Counted from the stretch's first letter, positions 28,426-36,837 are shown. The stretch: DNA of 64,000 bases from CBDCYS01 sp965226185 (GCA_965226185.1 CBDDCT010000007.1:2046001-2110000); one strand, 5' to 3'. Notes: generated from the letters alone by a model not told the origin. Numbers and translations: made by a program.

Positions 28426-29688
28426 TCAAGGAATAAGCGTCTTGCCAATCACGGGTTCCATGCGAGCCAGCGCTTGCTGGTACGAGGCGAGCTGCTTGTA
28501 GTACTGCAATTCGTAATCGAGGAGAATTGTGGCGGCGCTGATCAGGGTGAGAAAGTCCGCGGAGCCGACCTCGTAGGCTGAGATCGCGGACTCCAGGGCA
28601 AGCGTCGCCTGCGGAATAATCGCCGTCTTGTAGAGCGATCCAAGCCGGTCAGCAGCACGGGCCATCAAATAATGGTCTTTGATCTGGAACAGCAGGTCAC
28701 GCCTTCTGGCCTGGTACGTATGCCGAGCTTCGACTAGCTTCGAGGCAGCCTCCTCCACGCCCAGACGTTGCTTGCGCCAGAAGTAGAGCGGGATTTTCGC
28801 CTCGAACGCCGCGACGTAGTAGTCCCGGAACATCGATCCGGTGTGCTGCCACTCAACGCCCACGCGGAAGTCCGGCCGGTAACCCTTTCGAGACAGGTTG
28901 AGAGCGGCCGCGTTCCGGCTCACCTCGTGCTCCTGAGCCCGCAAAGCCGGTGAATGCTGTTGGGCCTGCTGATACAGTCCCGTCAGCTCCGTTGGAAACG
29001 GAGCTTGTTCCAGCTCCTCTGGCGGCCCTAGCGGGTCGTCGGGTGACCGGTCAAGCAGCGTGTTGATCGCCGCCGCGGCACTGTCTCGCCCTTGCCGGAA
29101 CACCTCCTCCCGGTCCCGCAACAGGGTTAGTTCCAGTTGGGCCCGTAGGATGTCCTGCTGAGTTCCTTTTCCGACGGCGTATCGTGCTTCGGCGATCTCG
29201 ACGAACTTCGCCAGCAAATCGCGGTCCTTCGCCACGGTCTCCAAAGCTTTCGCGAAGTAGTAGTAGTCGTAGTAGTGCAGCTTGACCTGCGACAAGACGT
29301 CGAGTTCAAGCTGCTGGTAGCGTTGCTTCTCAGCCCGCGCCTCCTCCAGAGCCACGTTCTTCCTCAGCTTCAGCTTGCCGGGGAAGGGGATCTCCTGAGA
29401 GACACCGAGGCTCACGAAAGCAAAATTGCTCGTATTGAGCGTCGAGGCCGGCCGGCCGACACCGAAGTTCCGCACCGATACCCGGGGATCGGGCAGCGTC
29501 CCCTCTTGCGAGGGGCGTTTTGTCGCCGCCTCCCATCGGGCTCTCGCGGCCTTGAGTTGCGGATTGCTGAAACGAGCCTCTTCCAGTAGCCGGTCGAGCC
29601 GGGCAGGCTTCCCTTGGTGCTGCCCGAAGACAGGCGCTTCTTGCAGAAGAAGCGTCAATGCGACGCAGTAGCAACGAGCTCTGAACAT
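28426..29688 (-). CDS. cusC: TolC-family outer-membrane efflux protein (CusC-like)
   Basis: 420-residue outer-membrane efflux protein with a signal peptide (about 1-22) and two alternating helical repeats typical of the family (LLEEARFSNPQLKAARARWEAATKR and later YQQAQQHSPALRAQEHEVSRN). The last 60 residues are helical. It forms the outer channel for CusAB and is separated from cusB by 12 nt. Confidence 0.88.
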   Translation of the reverse strand: MFRARCYCVALTLLLQEAPVFGQHQGKPARLDRLLEEARFSNPQLKAARARWEAATKRPSQEGTLPDPRVSVRNFGVGRPASTLNTSNFAFVSLGVSQEIPFPGKLKLRKNVALEEARAEKQRYQQLELDVLSQVKLHYYDYYYFAKALETVAKDRDLLAKFVEIAEARYAVGKGTQQDILRAQLELTLLRDREEVFRQGRDSAAAAINTLLDRSPDDPLGPPEELEQAPFPTELTGLYQQAQQHSPALRAQEHEVSRNAAALNLSRKGYRPDFRVGVEWQHTGSMFRDYYVAAFEAKIPLYFWRKQRLGVEEAASKLVEARHTYQARRRDLLFQIKDHYLMARAADRLGSLYKTAIIPQATLALESAISAYEVGSADFLTLISAATILLDYELQYYKQLASYQQALARMEPVIGKTLIP

Positions 29689-29773
29689 TCACTCCTCCCA
29701 TGAATCAGTGTCACCGGACGCAGGCAGATGCCCGCGCCGAATTCAAGACGCACTAACCTTCTGAGGGAGTGTT

Positions 29774-30166
29774 CTAAACGAGAAGGACGGAGTTTTTGAT
29801 GTGAAGATCGACCTGACCGTCATCGCGGGACCGGAAGTCCCACTGGAGCGACGTTCGGCTTATCCCTGTGATGACAAGTGGAGTTGACAACTTCTGGAGA
29901 AGTGTCGCTTGTGTACCCGCCTTCTTGAGAGAAATCTGCTCACGAGCCGGTTCGGAGTTGGTCTCGCCCGTGTCCTCGTGGCAGCGAAGCCGGCAACACG
30001 ACGAGGCGTAGGCGTCTCCGGCTTTACCCAGGTTGCAACACGACTGGCTGCAACGCTCACCCTCAACCAGGTCGGCCTCGGAGTACGCCAGCAGAAAGCC
30101 TTCGCCGTTCAGCCCAACAAGGGCCACGAGCGTAGCGAACGCGAGAAATCTGCTGAATCTGGGCAC
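29774..30166 (-). CDS. Small Cys-rich exported protein
   Basis: 130 residues with an N-terminal hydrophobic segment (about 8-28) followed by a Cys cluster CSQSCC...SSCCRLRC (seven Cys in about 22 residues), then a charged tail. The spacing is compatible with a metal-binding or disulfide-bonded site. It lies 85 nt upstream of cusC, on the same strand, and is probably the first gene of the efflux operon. I do not recognise the family. Confidence 0.65.
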   Translation of the reverse strand: MPRFSRFLAFATLVALVGLNGEGFLLAYSEADLVEGERCSQSCCNLGKAGDAYASSCCRLRCHEDTGETNSEPAREQISLKKAGTQATLLQKLSTPLVITGISRTSLQWDFRSRDDGQVDLHIKNSVLLV

Positions 30167-30271
30167 TACTAGAAATAGTTTAGCAGAGCCTGCGAATGTG
30201 CTCGGACTTCAAGCCAACTCACCAGTTATCCGCCGGCGACACTCCTTCCTGGAAAGATTCTAGCGTAGGCA

Positions 30272-30290
30272 GGCGGCCAAGGAGGCCGCC
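30272..30290 (+). promoter_or_regulatory. Hairpin enclosing the ribosome-binding site of the integrase
   Basis: GGCGGCC, a five-base loop AAGGA, then GGCCGCC form a 7-bp GC-only stem. The loop and the first two stem bases make AAGGAGG (30279-30285), the Shine-Dalgarno sequence 10 nt before the ATG. When folded, the hairpin should limit translation initiation. Confidence 0.55.
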
Positions 30291-30295
30291 TACCC

Positions 30296-32293
30296 ATGAA
30301 TCAACCGACTCATCGACGTACACGTCCCAGGAGGAAATCCCCGACCTTACCCGAACTAGAGCAGGCCAAGGCTGCTGTCCTCAACAGCCTCGCCTCCCTG
30401 CAATCTCGCCGTTCATACCGCCGTGCGATGAAAGAATTCATCGCCTGGTACTGCTCCGAGCCTCGACTGGCCCTGAACCGCTCCGTCGTGCTTCGCTACC
30501 GCTTGCGACTGGAGAACATGCGTCTCGCAGCCGGCACGATCAATGTTCGTCTGGCTGCGGTTCGTCGTCTCGCTACCGAAGCCGCTGACAGCGGCCTGCT
30601 CAGCGCGGACCTCATCGCCGGCATTCGACGGGTGCGCGGCGTCAAGCAGTTAGGTCGCCGTATCGGAAACTGGCTCACCCCGAAAGCGGGGCAGCACTTG
30701 CTCAGTGCCGTGCGAACCGACAGTCTTCGCGGCAACAGAGACGCGGCGATGCTGGGGTTGTTAATCGGCTGCGGACTGCGGCGCTCGGAAGTCGTCGAAT
30801 TGAACGTCGATCAGATCCAACAGCGGGAGGAACACTGGGTGATCCTCGACCTCATCGGCAAGGGAGGCCACGTGCGTACCGTCCCTATGCCGGGCTGGGT
30901 CAAAGACGCCGTGGACGAGTGGGTCTGCTCAGCGGAGATCACAGAAGGCCGGCTGTTTAGGGCCATACGCAAGAATGGCGTCCTGTGGGGCCACGGGTTA
31001 ACGCAGAATGTGGTCTGGTACGTCGTCAAGGAGTGTGCCAAGCGAGCGGGGATTCACAATCTGGCCCCTCACGATCTGCGCAGGAGCTGCGCTCGGCTCT
31101 GTCATGAATCGGGAGGAGAGTTGGAACAGATCCAGTTTCTGCTCGGTCACGCCTCGGTGCTGACGACGGAACGTTACATCGGCTGCAAGCAACGGCTCAG
31201 CCGGGCTGTAAATGACCGGATTGCGCTCCGTGCTGTGAGCGCCCCCAGTAGGGATCCGGCTGCGCCCACGGTGGAAGCAATCAGACATCCGAGGCAGACT
31301 GATCGGCGGCCGGTTGCTCGCCGAGAAGAGCGGGTAGTAAAGTTGATACCGATGGCCAAGTACAGACAAAGACTGCCCCAGCTCGATGGCGATGTCTTCG
31401 TTACCGACGGGGGTATTGAAACGTCGCTGATCTTTCATGAAGGGCTGCAGCTACCCGACTTTGCGGCGTTCGACTTGTTGAAGGGCGACAAGGGTATCGA
31501 AGCGCTCCGAAAGTACTATCGCAGCTACGGAGAGATCGCCCGAAAATTCGCCGTCGGATTCATCATCGAGAGCGCTACTTGGCGAGCGAATCCCGATTGG
31601 GGACGCAAGCTCGGCTACTGCGAGGAGGCGCTCGCGGAGGCCAACCGCAAGGCGATCGAACTCTGTCGCGAAATTCGTGAGGAATTCGAGACTCCGAATG
31701 TCAGGACGGTCATCAGCGGGTGCATCGGGCCACGGGGTGACGGATACAGCCCGGACTCCCTGATGAGCGAACGGGAAGCCGAGGACTACCATCGAACGCA
31801 AGCAGAAATCTTCCGCGACTCGGACGCCGACGTGATCAGCGCTATGACCATGACGTATCCCAAAGAAGCGATCGGCGTGACGCGGGCCGCGCAGTCGGTG
31901 GGTATGCCAGCTGTCATTTCCTTCACGGTCGAGACAGACGGCAGATTGCCCAACGGAAGAACGTTGGAGCAAGCGATCCGGCAGGTTGACGAGGCCACCG
32001 GCGAAGGGCCAGCTTACTACATGATCAACTGTGCCCATCCGACCCATTTCAGGAACGCCTGGCCTGCCGGCGCGGCGTGGGTCGAGAGGATTCGCGGCCT
32101 ACGCGCGAACGCCTCGACGAAGAGCCATGCTGAGCTAGACGAGGCCGAAGAGTTGGACGAAGGTGATCCGACGGAGTTGGCTGCGCAATACCGCGAGCTC
32201 AAGCGAGCGTTTCGGCAATTGAACGTGTTCGGCGGCTGCTGCGGGACGGATCATCGGCACGTCGAGGCGATTTGCCAGGCGTGCGTCGGATGA
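30296..32293 (+). CDS. Tyrosine recombinase fused in frame to homocysteine S-methyltransferase
   Basis: 665-residue open frame with two complete enzymes. Residues about 25-310 are a tyrosine recombinase: an N-terminal core-binding domain, catalytic Arg in CGLRRSEVV, Lys in IGKGGHVRTV, HDLRRS box, LGHASVLTTERYIG with the nucleophilic Tyr. A 40-residue linker follows, then at Met353 (31352) a homocysteine S-methyltransferase domain starts MAKYRQRLPQLDGDVFVTDGG and ends with Zn ligands NCAHP and FGGCCGT. That part alone is 313 residues, the family's normal length, so it may be translated from its own ATG with a weak ribosome site. Either a real fusion or a read-through from an integrase that lost its stop codon. 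Confidence 0.8.
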   Translation: MNQPTHRRTRPRRKSPTLPELEQAKAAVLNSLASLQSRRSYRRAMKEFIAWYCSEPRLALNRSVVLRYRLRLENMRLAAGTINVRLAAVRRLATEAADSGLLSADLIAGIRRVRGVKQLGRRIGNWLTPKAGQHLLSAVRTDSLRGNRDAAMLGLLIGCGLRRSEVVELNVDQIQQREEHWVILDLIGKGGHVRTVPMPGWVKDAVDEWVCSAEITEGRLFRAIRKNGVLWGHGLTQNVVWYVVKECAKRAGIHNLAPHDLRRSCARLCHESGGELEQIQFLLGHASVLTTERYIGCKQRLSRAVNDRIALRAVSAPSRDPAAPTVEAIRHPRQTDRRPVARREERVVKLIPMAKYRQRLPQLDGDVFVTDGGIETSLIFHEGLQLPDFAAFDLLKGDKGIEALRKYYRSYGEIARKFAVGFIIESATWRANPDWGRKLGYCEEALAEANRKAIELCREIREEFETPNVRTVISGCIGPRGDGYSPDSLMSEREAEDYHRTQAEIFRDSDADVISAMTMTYPKEAIGVTRAAQSVGMPAVISFTVETDGRLPNGRTLEQAIRQVDEATGEGPAYYMINCAHPTHFRNAWPAGAAWVERIRGLRANASTKSHAELDEAEELDEGDPTELAAQYRELKRAFRQLNVFGGCCGTDHRHVEAICQACVG

Positions 32294-32395
32294 AGGTTTG
32301 ATCGGTAAGTTAGCGCCGCTGCCGCTTGCTCTTCGCGAAGGAAGCGGTCTGTGTAGTCTCCGTCTCCGGTGCCGTGAGGAGTTAGGAGGGGTTCC

Positions 32396-32577
32396 TCATC
32401 GATCGGGCCGGGATTCAGGAGCGTGCTGGATGACCTTCAGCAGCTCTTTGCCTGGCTTGAAGAACGCAACCTTCTTCGGGCCGACGACAACTTGCTCGCC
32501 AGTCCTTGGATTGCGCGCTATGCGGCCGCCGCGTTGACGGGTGGCAAAGGTCCCGAACCGCCGGAAACTAGCAATCG
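32396..32577 (-). pseudogene. C-terminal half of an HU/IHF-like DNA-binding protein
   Basis: The minus-strand frame FRRFGTFATRQRGGRIARNPRTGEQ...PKKVAFFKPGKELLKVI is the DNA-binding arm and C-terminal helix of HU/IHF proteins. The N-terminal dimerisation half is missing and the frame continues into repeat copy A, whose left edge lies just upstream. The gene was broken at the repeat. Confidence 0.75.
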
Positions 32578-32579
32578 TT

Positions 32580-32654
32580 GATTCGTGGTGGTTACGGGAT
32601 TTACCATTAGCTATCCGCCGGACAAACGCTAAGTAGTTCGTTTCGGGGGATTTA
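32580..32654 (+). repeat. Junction repeat, copy A (diverged)
   Basis: GTGGTGGTTACGGGATT then TTAGCTATCCGCCGGACAAACGC and TAGTTCGTTTCGGGGGATTTA. It aligns with copies B and E but with about a quarter of positions changed. It lies between the HU-like remnant and the HTH-zinc gene. Confidence 0.7.
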
Positions 32655-32720
32655 TGTAGCACTACTCCAGGTTTTTGCTGCTGCGGCTTTTGTGGTTTGT
32701 TGGCCGCAGCCGGGACATTA

Positions 32721-33527
32721 TTACTGCTGCGCGCGGCACGCTCGACAGCTTCGAGACATTGTGTAGGTCGCGACCCCTCTCCGCCTTCGCTTCGTGACAG
32801 GAAAGAACTCCTTGAGTTCAAGCCAGTTCTCTCCGCAACGGATGCAGCGACGCGTCTTGCCATTCATCCCTTGCCGCTTCATCCGCCACTGCAGTTTCTG
32901 GAGTGTCCTCCTTCGTTCCACTCGCCACTTCTTCCATCGTGCACGGGTTCGGCGAATGAATTCTTGACGGAGTTCCTCGGCACGTTGCCGATAACGCTCC
33001 GAGTTTCTCGCCTCCTGCCACGACAGTTGCTGCTTCATTCGACGGCGATACGCTGTGACCGTCTTCGGGGAAATCTTGAACTTCTCAGCCACGTCCGCAC
33101 TCGCCAGGTTGCTTCCCTCTGCCTGAAGGAACTCTGCAAGGGCTGCCTTTTCCTCAACGTCCAGCCGGTGGGCTGCACGGGCGGCTTCCCGTCGCCGGGG
33201 ATCACCCAAACCCTGACGCCTCATCTGCTGGCTGATGGAATCCTTGCTGCGGCCTGTCAGCAGTCCCGCCTGTACAAGCCCAGTGGCGCCCAATCGATAG
33301 AAGTTCGTGTAGTCACGCAGCGAGCGGATCTCTCTGATTGTCCACAGCCGCAGGCTTCGCTTTGAGTCCTGACCGAGCAGCCCTGCCTCACGCAGTCGCT
33401 GTCGTTGCTGATTGACCGCTGCTTGGGATCTGGCTCGGATGCGAATCTGAGGCAAACGGTTGCCCTGTTTGACTTGACGGATTAGAGATTGGTTTTCAGG
33501 CCGCGTCCATTTCTTGCTTGGCATCAC
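32721..33527 (-). CDS. Hypothetical DNA-binding protein with C-terminal zinc motif
   Basis: 268 residues, very basic. The N-terminus (KKWTRPENQSLIRQVKQGNRLPQIRI) resembles a Myb/SANT repeat, a second one may follow (LRLWTIREIRSLRDYTNFYRLGATGL), and residues about 130-165 (SADVAEKFKISPKTVTAYRRRMKQ) look like a helix-turn-helix. The C-terminus holds CIRCGENW...SRSCRACR, a CxxC...CxxC zinc ribbon/knuckle of the HNH-like type. It is bracketed by repeat copies A and B in one direction. Function unknown; recombination or replication partner is a guess. Confidence 0.65.
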   Translation of the reverse strand: MMPSKKWTRPENQSLIRQVKQGNRLPQIRIRARSQAAVNQQRQRLREAGLLGQDSKRSLRLWTIREIRSLRDYTNFYRLGATGLVQAGLLTGRSKDSISQQMRRQGLGDPRRREAARAAHRLDVEEKAALAEFLQAEGSNLASADVAEKFKISPKTVTAYRRRMKQQLSWQEARNSERYRQRAEELRQEFIRRTRARWKKWRVERRRTLQKLQWRMKRQGMNGKTRRCIRCGENWLELKEFFPVTKRRRRGVATYTMSRSCRACRAQQ

Positions 33528-33734
33528 GCATTCTCCGCCGTCCCGTCGAACCTGCTCCTGCTATGCAGAATCGACTCGAACAGCACTTTGCCGCGCCGCT
33601 ACATAAACCGAGCCCGTCCTGATGCGTCAAAGCACCCAACAAGGCGTGTCCTTATTAGGCTCTAGCGAATAGGGCGGGCTGTCCCTTTTTTAGTAGCACC
33701 CGGGTTGCCAAACTCTGGGGCAGACGCCTTCCGT
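33528..33734. other. Gap between HTH-zinc gene and repeat B
   Basis: About 200 bases; must contain the promoter of the HTH-zinc gene. A short GC stem followed by six T (about 33670-33694) may be a weak terminator on the plus strand. Nothing else recognised. Confidence 0.35.
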
Positions 33735-33898
33735 CCAGCAATCCGGTTCAAGGCCATGATAACTCATTGGACAGGAAGGGTTTCAGCTCTCACTACAACG
33801 CGGAGGAGGGCCTCTGACGGCGGATTACTGGTGGTTACGCGATTAATCAACAGTTATCGGCCCACAGGCGCTATCTAGTTCGTTTCGGGGGACTTAGT
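33735..33898 (+). repeat. Junction repeat, copy B (longest intact copy)
   Basis: Begins CCAGCAATCCGGTTCAAGGCC, shares a 90-bp middle part with copy C, and ends with the core GGTGGTTACGCGATTAATCAA, CAGTTATCGGCCCACAGG, TAGTTCGTTTCGGGGG, ACTTAGT. The core is almost identical to copy E (55666) although 22 kb away. The IS3 element begins 4 bases after its right end. Confidence 0.8.
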
Positions 33899-33948
33899 GG
33901 AGTGAACCCCAGAAGTGAGACAAGATAAAGTGGGACAGAATTCAGCGA

Positions 33949-34401
33949 ATGGAGAAGGAGATCCAGATGGGGAGAAGGAAACAGCGCTCGTATGAGGCGA
34001 GATTCAAGGAAGCAGCGGTGCGCCGCATGCTTGACGGGGAGAGCATCATGAGGTTGAGCCGCGAGCTCGACGTAGCGCGGGCGGTGTTGTATCGCTGGCG
34101 CGACACCTATCGGGCCGAGGGCCTGGCAGGTCTCCAACGGCGGCACGGGCGGCCGCGACCCGGACAGCAAGTGGTGAGCTTGAAGTCGCCTGATCCCGCC
34201 GCCGAGCGGATCGCGGAACTTGAACGTCTGGTCGGCAAGCAAGCGGCGGAATTGGATTTTTTCGAACGAGCCTTCGGCGCCTTGAATCTCGCGAGGCCGA
34301 GCAGCGACGCTCGAACCGCGAGCAGCTCTACGCGGTTATCAACGAAATCCGCGCCGAAGGCCGACTCAGCATCGAACAAACTTGCGAACTCGCGGGGGTG
34401 A
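33949..34401 (+). CDS. IS3 transposase OrfA (helix-turn-helix)
   Basis: OrfA of an IS3 element: the HTH region (RYEARFKEAAVRRMLDGESIMRLSREL...RAVLYRWRDTYRAEG) followed by a leucine-zipper-like segment (RIAELERLVGKQAAELDFFERAF). The last 45 codons are out of the conserved frame and come after the slippery site, so the functional protein is probably a shorter OrfA plus an OrfAB fusion. A second ATG at 33967 is possible. Confidence 0.88.
   Translation: MEKEIQMGRRKQRSYEARFKEAAVRRMLDGESIMRLSRELDVARAVLYRWRDTYRAEGLAGLQRRHGRPRPGQQVVSLKSPDPAAERIAELERLVGKQAAELDFFERAFGALNLARPSSDARTASSSTRLSTKSAPKADSASNKLANSRG
34257..34263 (+). promoter_or_regulatory. Probable -1 programmed frameshift site T-TTT-TTC
   Basis: In orfA the reading is GA-T TTT TTC, a classical X-XXY-YYZ heptamer. 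A -1 slip joins ...AAELDFF to RTSLRRLESREAEQRRSNREQ in the orfB frame and then to INEIRAEGRLSIEQTCELAGVSRVGYYR, the normal IS3 OrfAB junction. Consistent with fusion-transposase production known for IS3 elements. Confidence 0.6.
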
Positions 34402-35219
34402 GCCGAGTGGGATATTACCGCCAATTAGCCCGCGTCAAACCCGCGGAAGCGGACATCGAATTGCGCGATCGGATTCAACGCATTACGCTTTCCAATCGCC
34501 GCTACGGCTATCGCCGGGTGAGCGCCGAACTGCGTCGGCAAGGCTTCACCGTGAACCACAAGAAGGTCCTGCGTCTGATGCGCAACGACAACCTGTTGGC
34601 AATTCGCAAGCGCCGCTATGTGTTGACGACGGACTCGGACCAGCAGCGCGCGGCCTATCCGAATTGGGCCAAAACTCTACAAGTTGACGGCATCGACCAG
34701 CTTTGGCAAGCCGACATCACCTACGTGCGCATGCGTCGCTCGTTCGTCTACCTGGCGGTCGTGATGGATTCCTACTCGCGGCGGGTGCTGGGCTGGGAAT
34801 TGGGCCCTTCACTCGAAGCGATCTTGGCGGTGAATGCGTTGCGCCAAGCGATCGAGTTACGGCGGCCCAAGCCGGGGCTGGTGCATCATTCCGATCAAGG
34901 GGTCCAATATGTCTCGCGGGCATACGTCGGGCTGCTGGAACAATGTGGCGCGCTGATCTCGATGAGCCGGCGTGGAAATCCTTACGACGACGCGCGCGTA
35001 GAGAGTTTTATGAAGACGCTCAAGAGCGAGGAGGTGAACCTACAGACGTACCAATCGATGGACGAAGCAAGGGCTTCGATCGCGGATTTCATCGACGCGG
35101 CCTGCAACCAACGGCGATTGCATTCGTCGCTGGGATATCAACCGCCGGCGGAGTTCGAGGCATCGTTGCCGCCGTGCGAAGAGCTCAGAAATCCGAGCTT
35201 TGAGTTTTCCGAGGCATGA
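34398..35219 (+). CDS. IS3 transposase OrfB (DDE integrase core)
   Basis: DDE transposase of the IS3 family. Catalytic Asp in WQADITYV, Asp in HHSDQGVQY and Glu in ARVESFMKTLKSEE; a HTH_21 segment (NRRYGYRRVSAELRRQGF) precedes them. The listed start is an in-frame ATG/GTG; the real product most likely enters by frameshift at 34257. Confidence 0.9.
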   Translation: MSRVGYYRQLARVKPAEADIELRDRIQRITLSNRRYGYRRVSAELRRQGFTVNHKKVLRLMRNDNLLAIRKRRYVLTTDSDQQRAAYPNWAKTLQVDGIDQLWQADITYVRMRRSFVYLAVVMDSYSRRVLGWELGPSLEAILAVNALRQAIELRRPKPGLVHHSDQGVQYVSRAYVGLLEQCGALISMSRRGNPYDDARVESFMKTLKSEEVNLQTYQSMDEARASIADFIDAACNQRRLHSSLGYQPPAEFEASLPPCEELRNPSFEFSEA

Positions 35220-35562
35220 GACAATCTATCGAGACATCGCTGGCGCCCGGAGCGGGACACATGTCCCGCCCCGAGGCTCATCGTCTCGATGAGTTGTCGA
35301 CCGGGTATTCCTTGGCGGGTTGCTCTCCAGCAGCGCCTGCCTCCGCTTTCCCGGCTGTTTCAGAGTTTGCAATAGTGTCGCTCGAAAGTCTACAATCTTT
35401 CAGCGAACGGTTACTGTCTCACTTTGTCGCTGTCTCAGCCTAGGGGTGCATGCCATAGTCCTGCTCGCGGTCGCGGGACTCTTCGTACCAGTTTGTCCTG
35501 ATCGTGATGGTATCGCCCGAGCCAGCCATTTTGTTCAGCAAGTCGTTCGCTTGGCAGTCCAC

Positions 35563-36837
35563 CTACTTCGGCGCTTTCTCCTGGATCGCCTTGGCGCGGA
35601 CTTCCATATCAGTCGCCTCGGCACCTCGGTTCATGTGGCGCAGGAGCTTGGCGTAATTCTCCAGGCTCGCGGCCACGTGGGGGTGCTCGGGTCCCAGGGC
35701 TTCCTCCCGGATCGCCAGCGAGCACTGGTAGAGCAGCTCGGCCTCGGCGTACTTGCCTTGGGTTTGGTATTGCTTCGCCCGGTTGTTGAGGCTCGTGGCC
35801 CGCTGAGTGCGCCGTAACCAAGGGATCAAACGCGGGCCAACCCTCCTAGAGTCACGTATCGCCTGGGCCAGCTCACTCTGATGTTCTTTCACCCAACGTA
35901 GTCTCTTGAACTCTCGCAGGAGCTTCTTCAATGCCGCCCCGCTGCGCTCCCAGGGGCCTCTGCGCAGCTGCTCACAGCCCGACACCACGGAACGCAGTGG
36001 TCGGACTTGAAGCAGAAGGGGAAGGGCTTTGACTTCAGCTTCGGACAGGGGCTCCTCCGCCTGGTAGGCAGCTAGAAAGGCTGTTACCTGCGCCAGATCC
36101 AGGTCGAAGCTCTCGCCGGACCACCGACACAGATTCTTGATGGCGATGGCTACATCTAAGGCCCGGACGTCCCTGGAGCAGCTGTCGAAGTCCAGCACGG
36201 CAACCAGATCATCCTCCTGGAACAGGAGGTTTGCCCGTCTCAAACTGCCGTGAATGACTGACCTGCGCAGCCGGTCCGAGACGGGCCAGGCTAGGGCTTG
36301 CTCCAGGTGCCCTAAGCACGCTACTGCGTAGCGCCGAGCCTCCTCCAGTGCCCGTTCTCCCGCAGGCAGCGAGAGCACGGGGGTCTTGCCGGTGCTCTGC
36401 AACCACTGGACCAAGTCTTGACGGCCGTCCCGCTGGTCTCCGGCATCGCGATAGGACTGCATGAGGCGGTGATATAAAGCTAGACCATGACCAGAGGCCA
36501 CCAAATGAGGCCAGTGTCTCCGGCGAAAAGGTTTTCCTTCGATGTAAGGAGTGAGGGTGCAAAGGCGGCCGCTTACTACAGCCCACGTGTCCCCCGAACG
36601 CGATGGCCAGGGAGTGGCCACGGGGAAGCCTCGGTTCGCCAAGTGACGTAGAACTCGATGTTCAAAGGTCAGCGCCTCTAGGGAGTGGGCACTGCGGGAG
36701 ACGCGCAACACGGAGTGGCCTGAACTGGTTTTCACCAGGTAGTTCTCATTGGTGTAGCTCCGCAGCTCTTTCAGGGAGACTGCATCGCCTAGCGCGTAGC
36801 AGCTCAGAATGTCTGATAGCTCTGCTGTGTGCTTCAC
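35563..36837 (-). CDS. APH-fold kinase-like protein with C-terminal TPR
   Basis: 424 residues. The first about 280 are an aminoglycoside phosphotransferase/homoserine-kinase-type fold: an N-lobe beginning TNENYLVKTSSGHSVLRVSRS and a C-lobe with VIHGSLRRANLLFQEDDLVAVLDFDS. The catalytic HGD motif reads HGS (Asp replaced by Ser), so the protein may be catalytically dead or use another base; the metal-binding DFD is kept. The C-terminal about 80 residues are kinesin-light-chain-type TPR repeats (NNRAKQYQTQGKYAEAELLYQ...). Repeat copy B is 3' of it, separated only by the IS3. Confidence 0.75.
   Translation of the reverse strand: MKHTAELSDILSCYALGDAVSLKELRSYTNENYLVKTSSGHSVLRVSRSAHSLEALTFEHRVLRHLANRGFPVATPWPSRSGDTWAVVSGRLCTLTPYIEGKPFRRRHWPHLVASGHGLALYHRLMQSYRDAGDQRDGRQDLVQWLQSTGKTPVLSLPAGERALEEARRYAVACLGHLEQALAWPVSDRLRRSVIHGSLRRANLLFQEDDLVAVLDFDSCSRDVRALDVAIAIKNLCRWSGESFDLDLAQVTAFLAAYQAEEPLSEAEVKALPLLLQVRPLRSVVSGCEQLRRGPWERSGAALKKLLREFKRLRWVKEHQSELAQAIRDSRRVGPRLIPWLRRTQRATSLNNRAKQYQTQGKYAEAELLYQCSLAIREEALGPEHPHVAASLENYAKLLRHMNRGAEATDMEVRAKAIQEKAPK

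Larger units (their letters stand above)
33903..35450 (+). mobile_element. IS3-family insertion sequence, complete
   Basis: 1548-bp element. Left end TGAACCCC-AGAAGTGAGACAA and right end, reverse-complemented, TGCACCCCTAGGCTGAGACA pair as imperfect terminal inverted repeats of about 36 bp. It carries orfA and orfB. No target-site duplication was visible (left flank GAG, right flank TGC). Confidence 0.85.

Noticed and set aside
32578..32863. N-terminal extension of the HU-like frame
   Set aside because: It is translation of repeat A and of the 3' end of the HTH-zinc gene.
33735..33898. Repeat as a canonical integron attC site
   Set aside because: I could not find the RYYYAAC/GTTRRRY core pair in any copy, and the recombinase lacks an obvious IntI-specific insertion; only an analogy is claimed.
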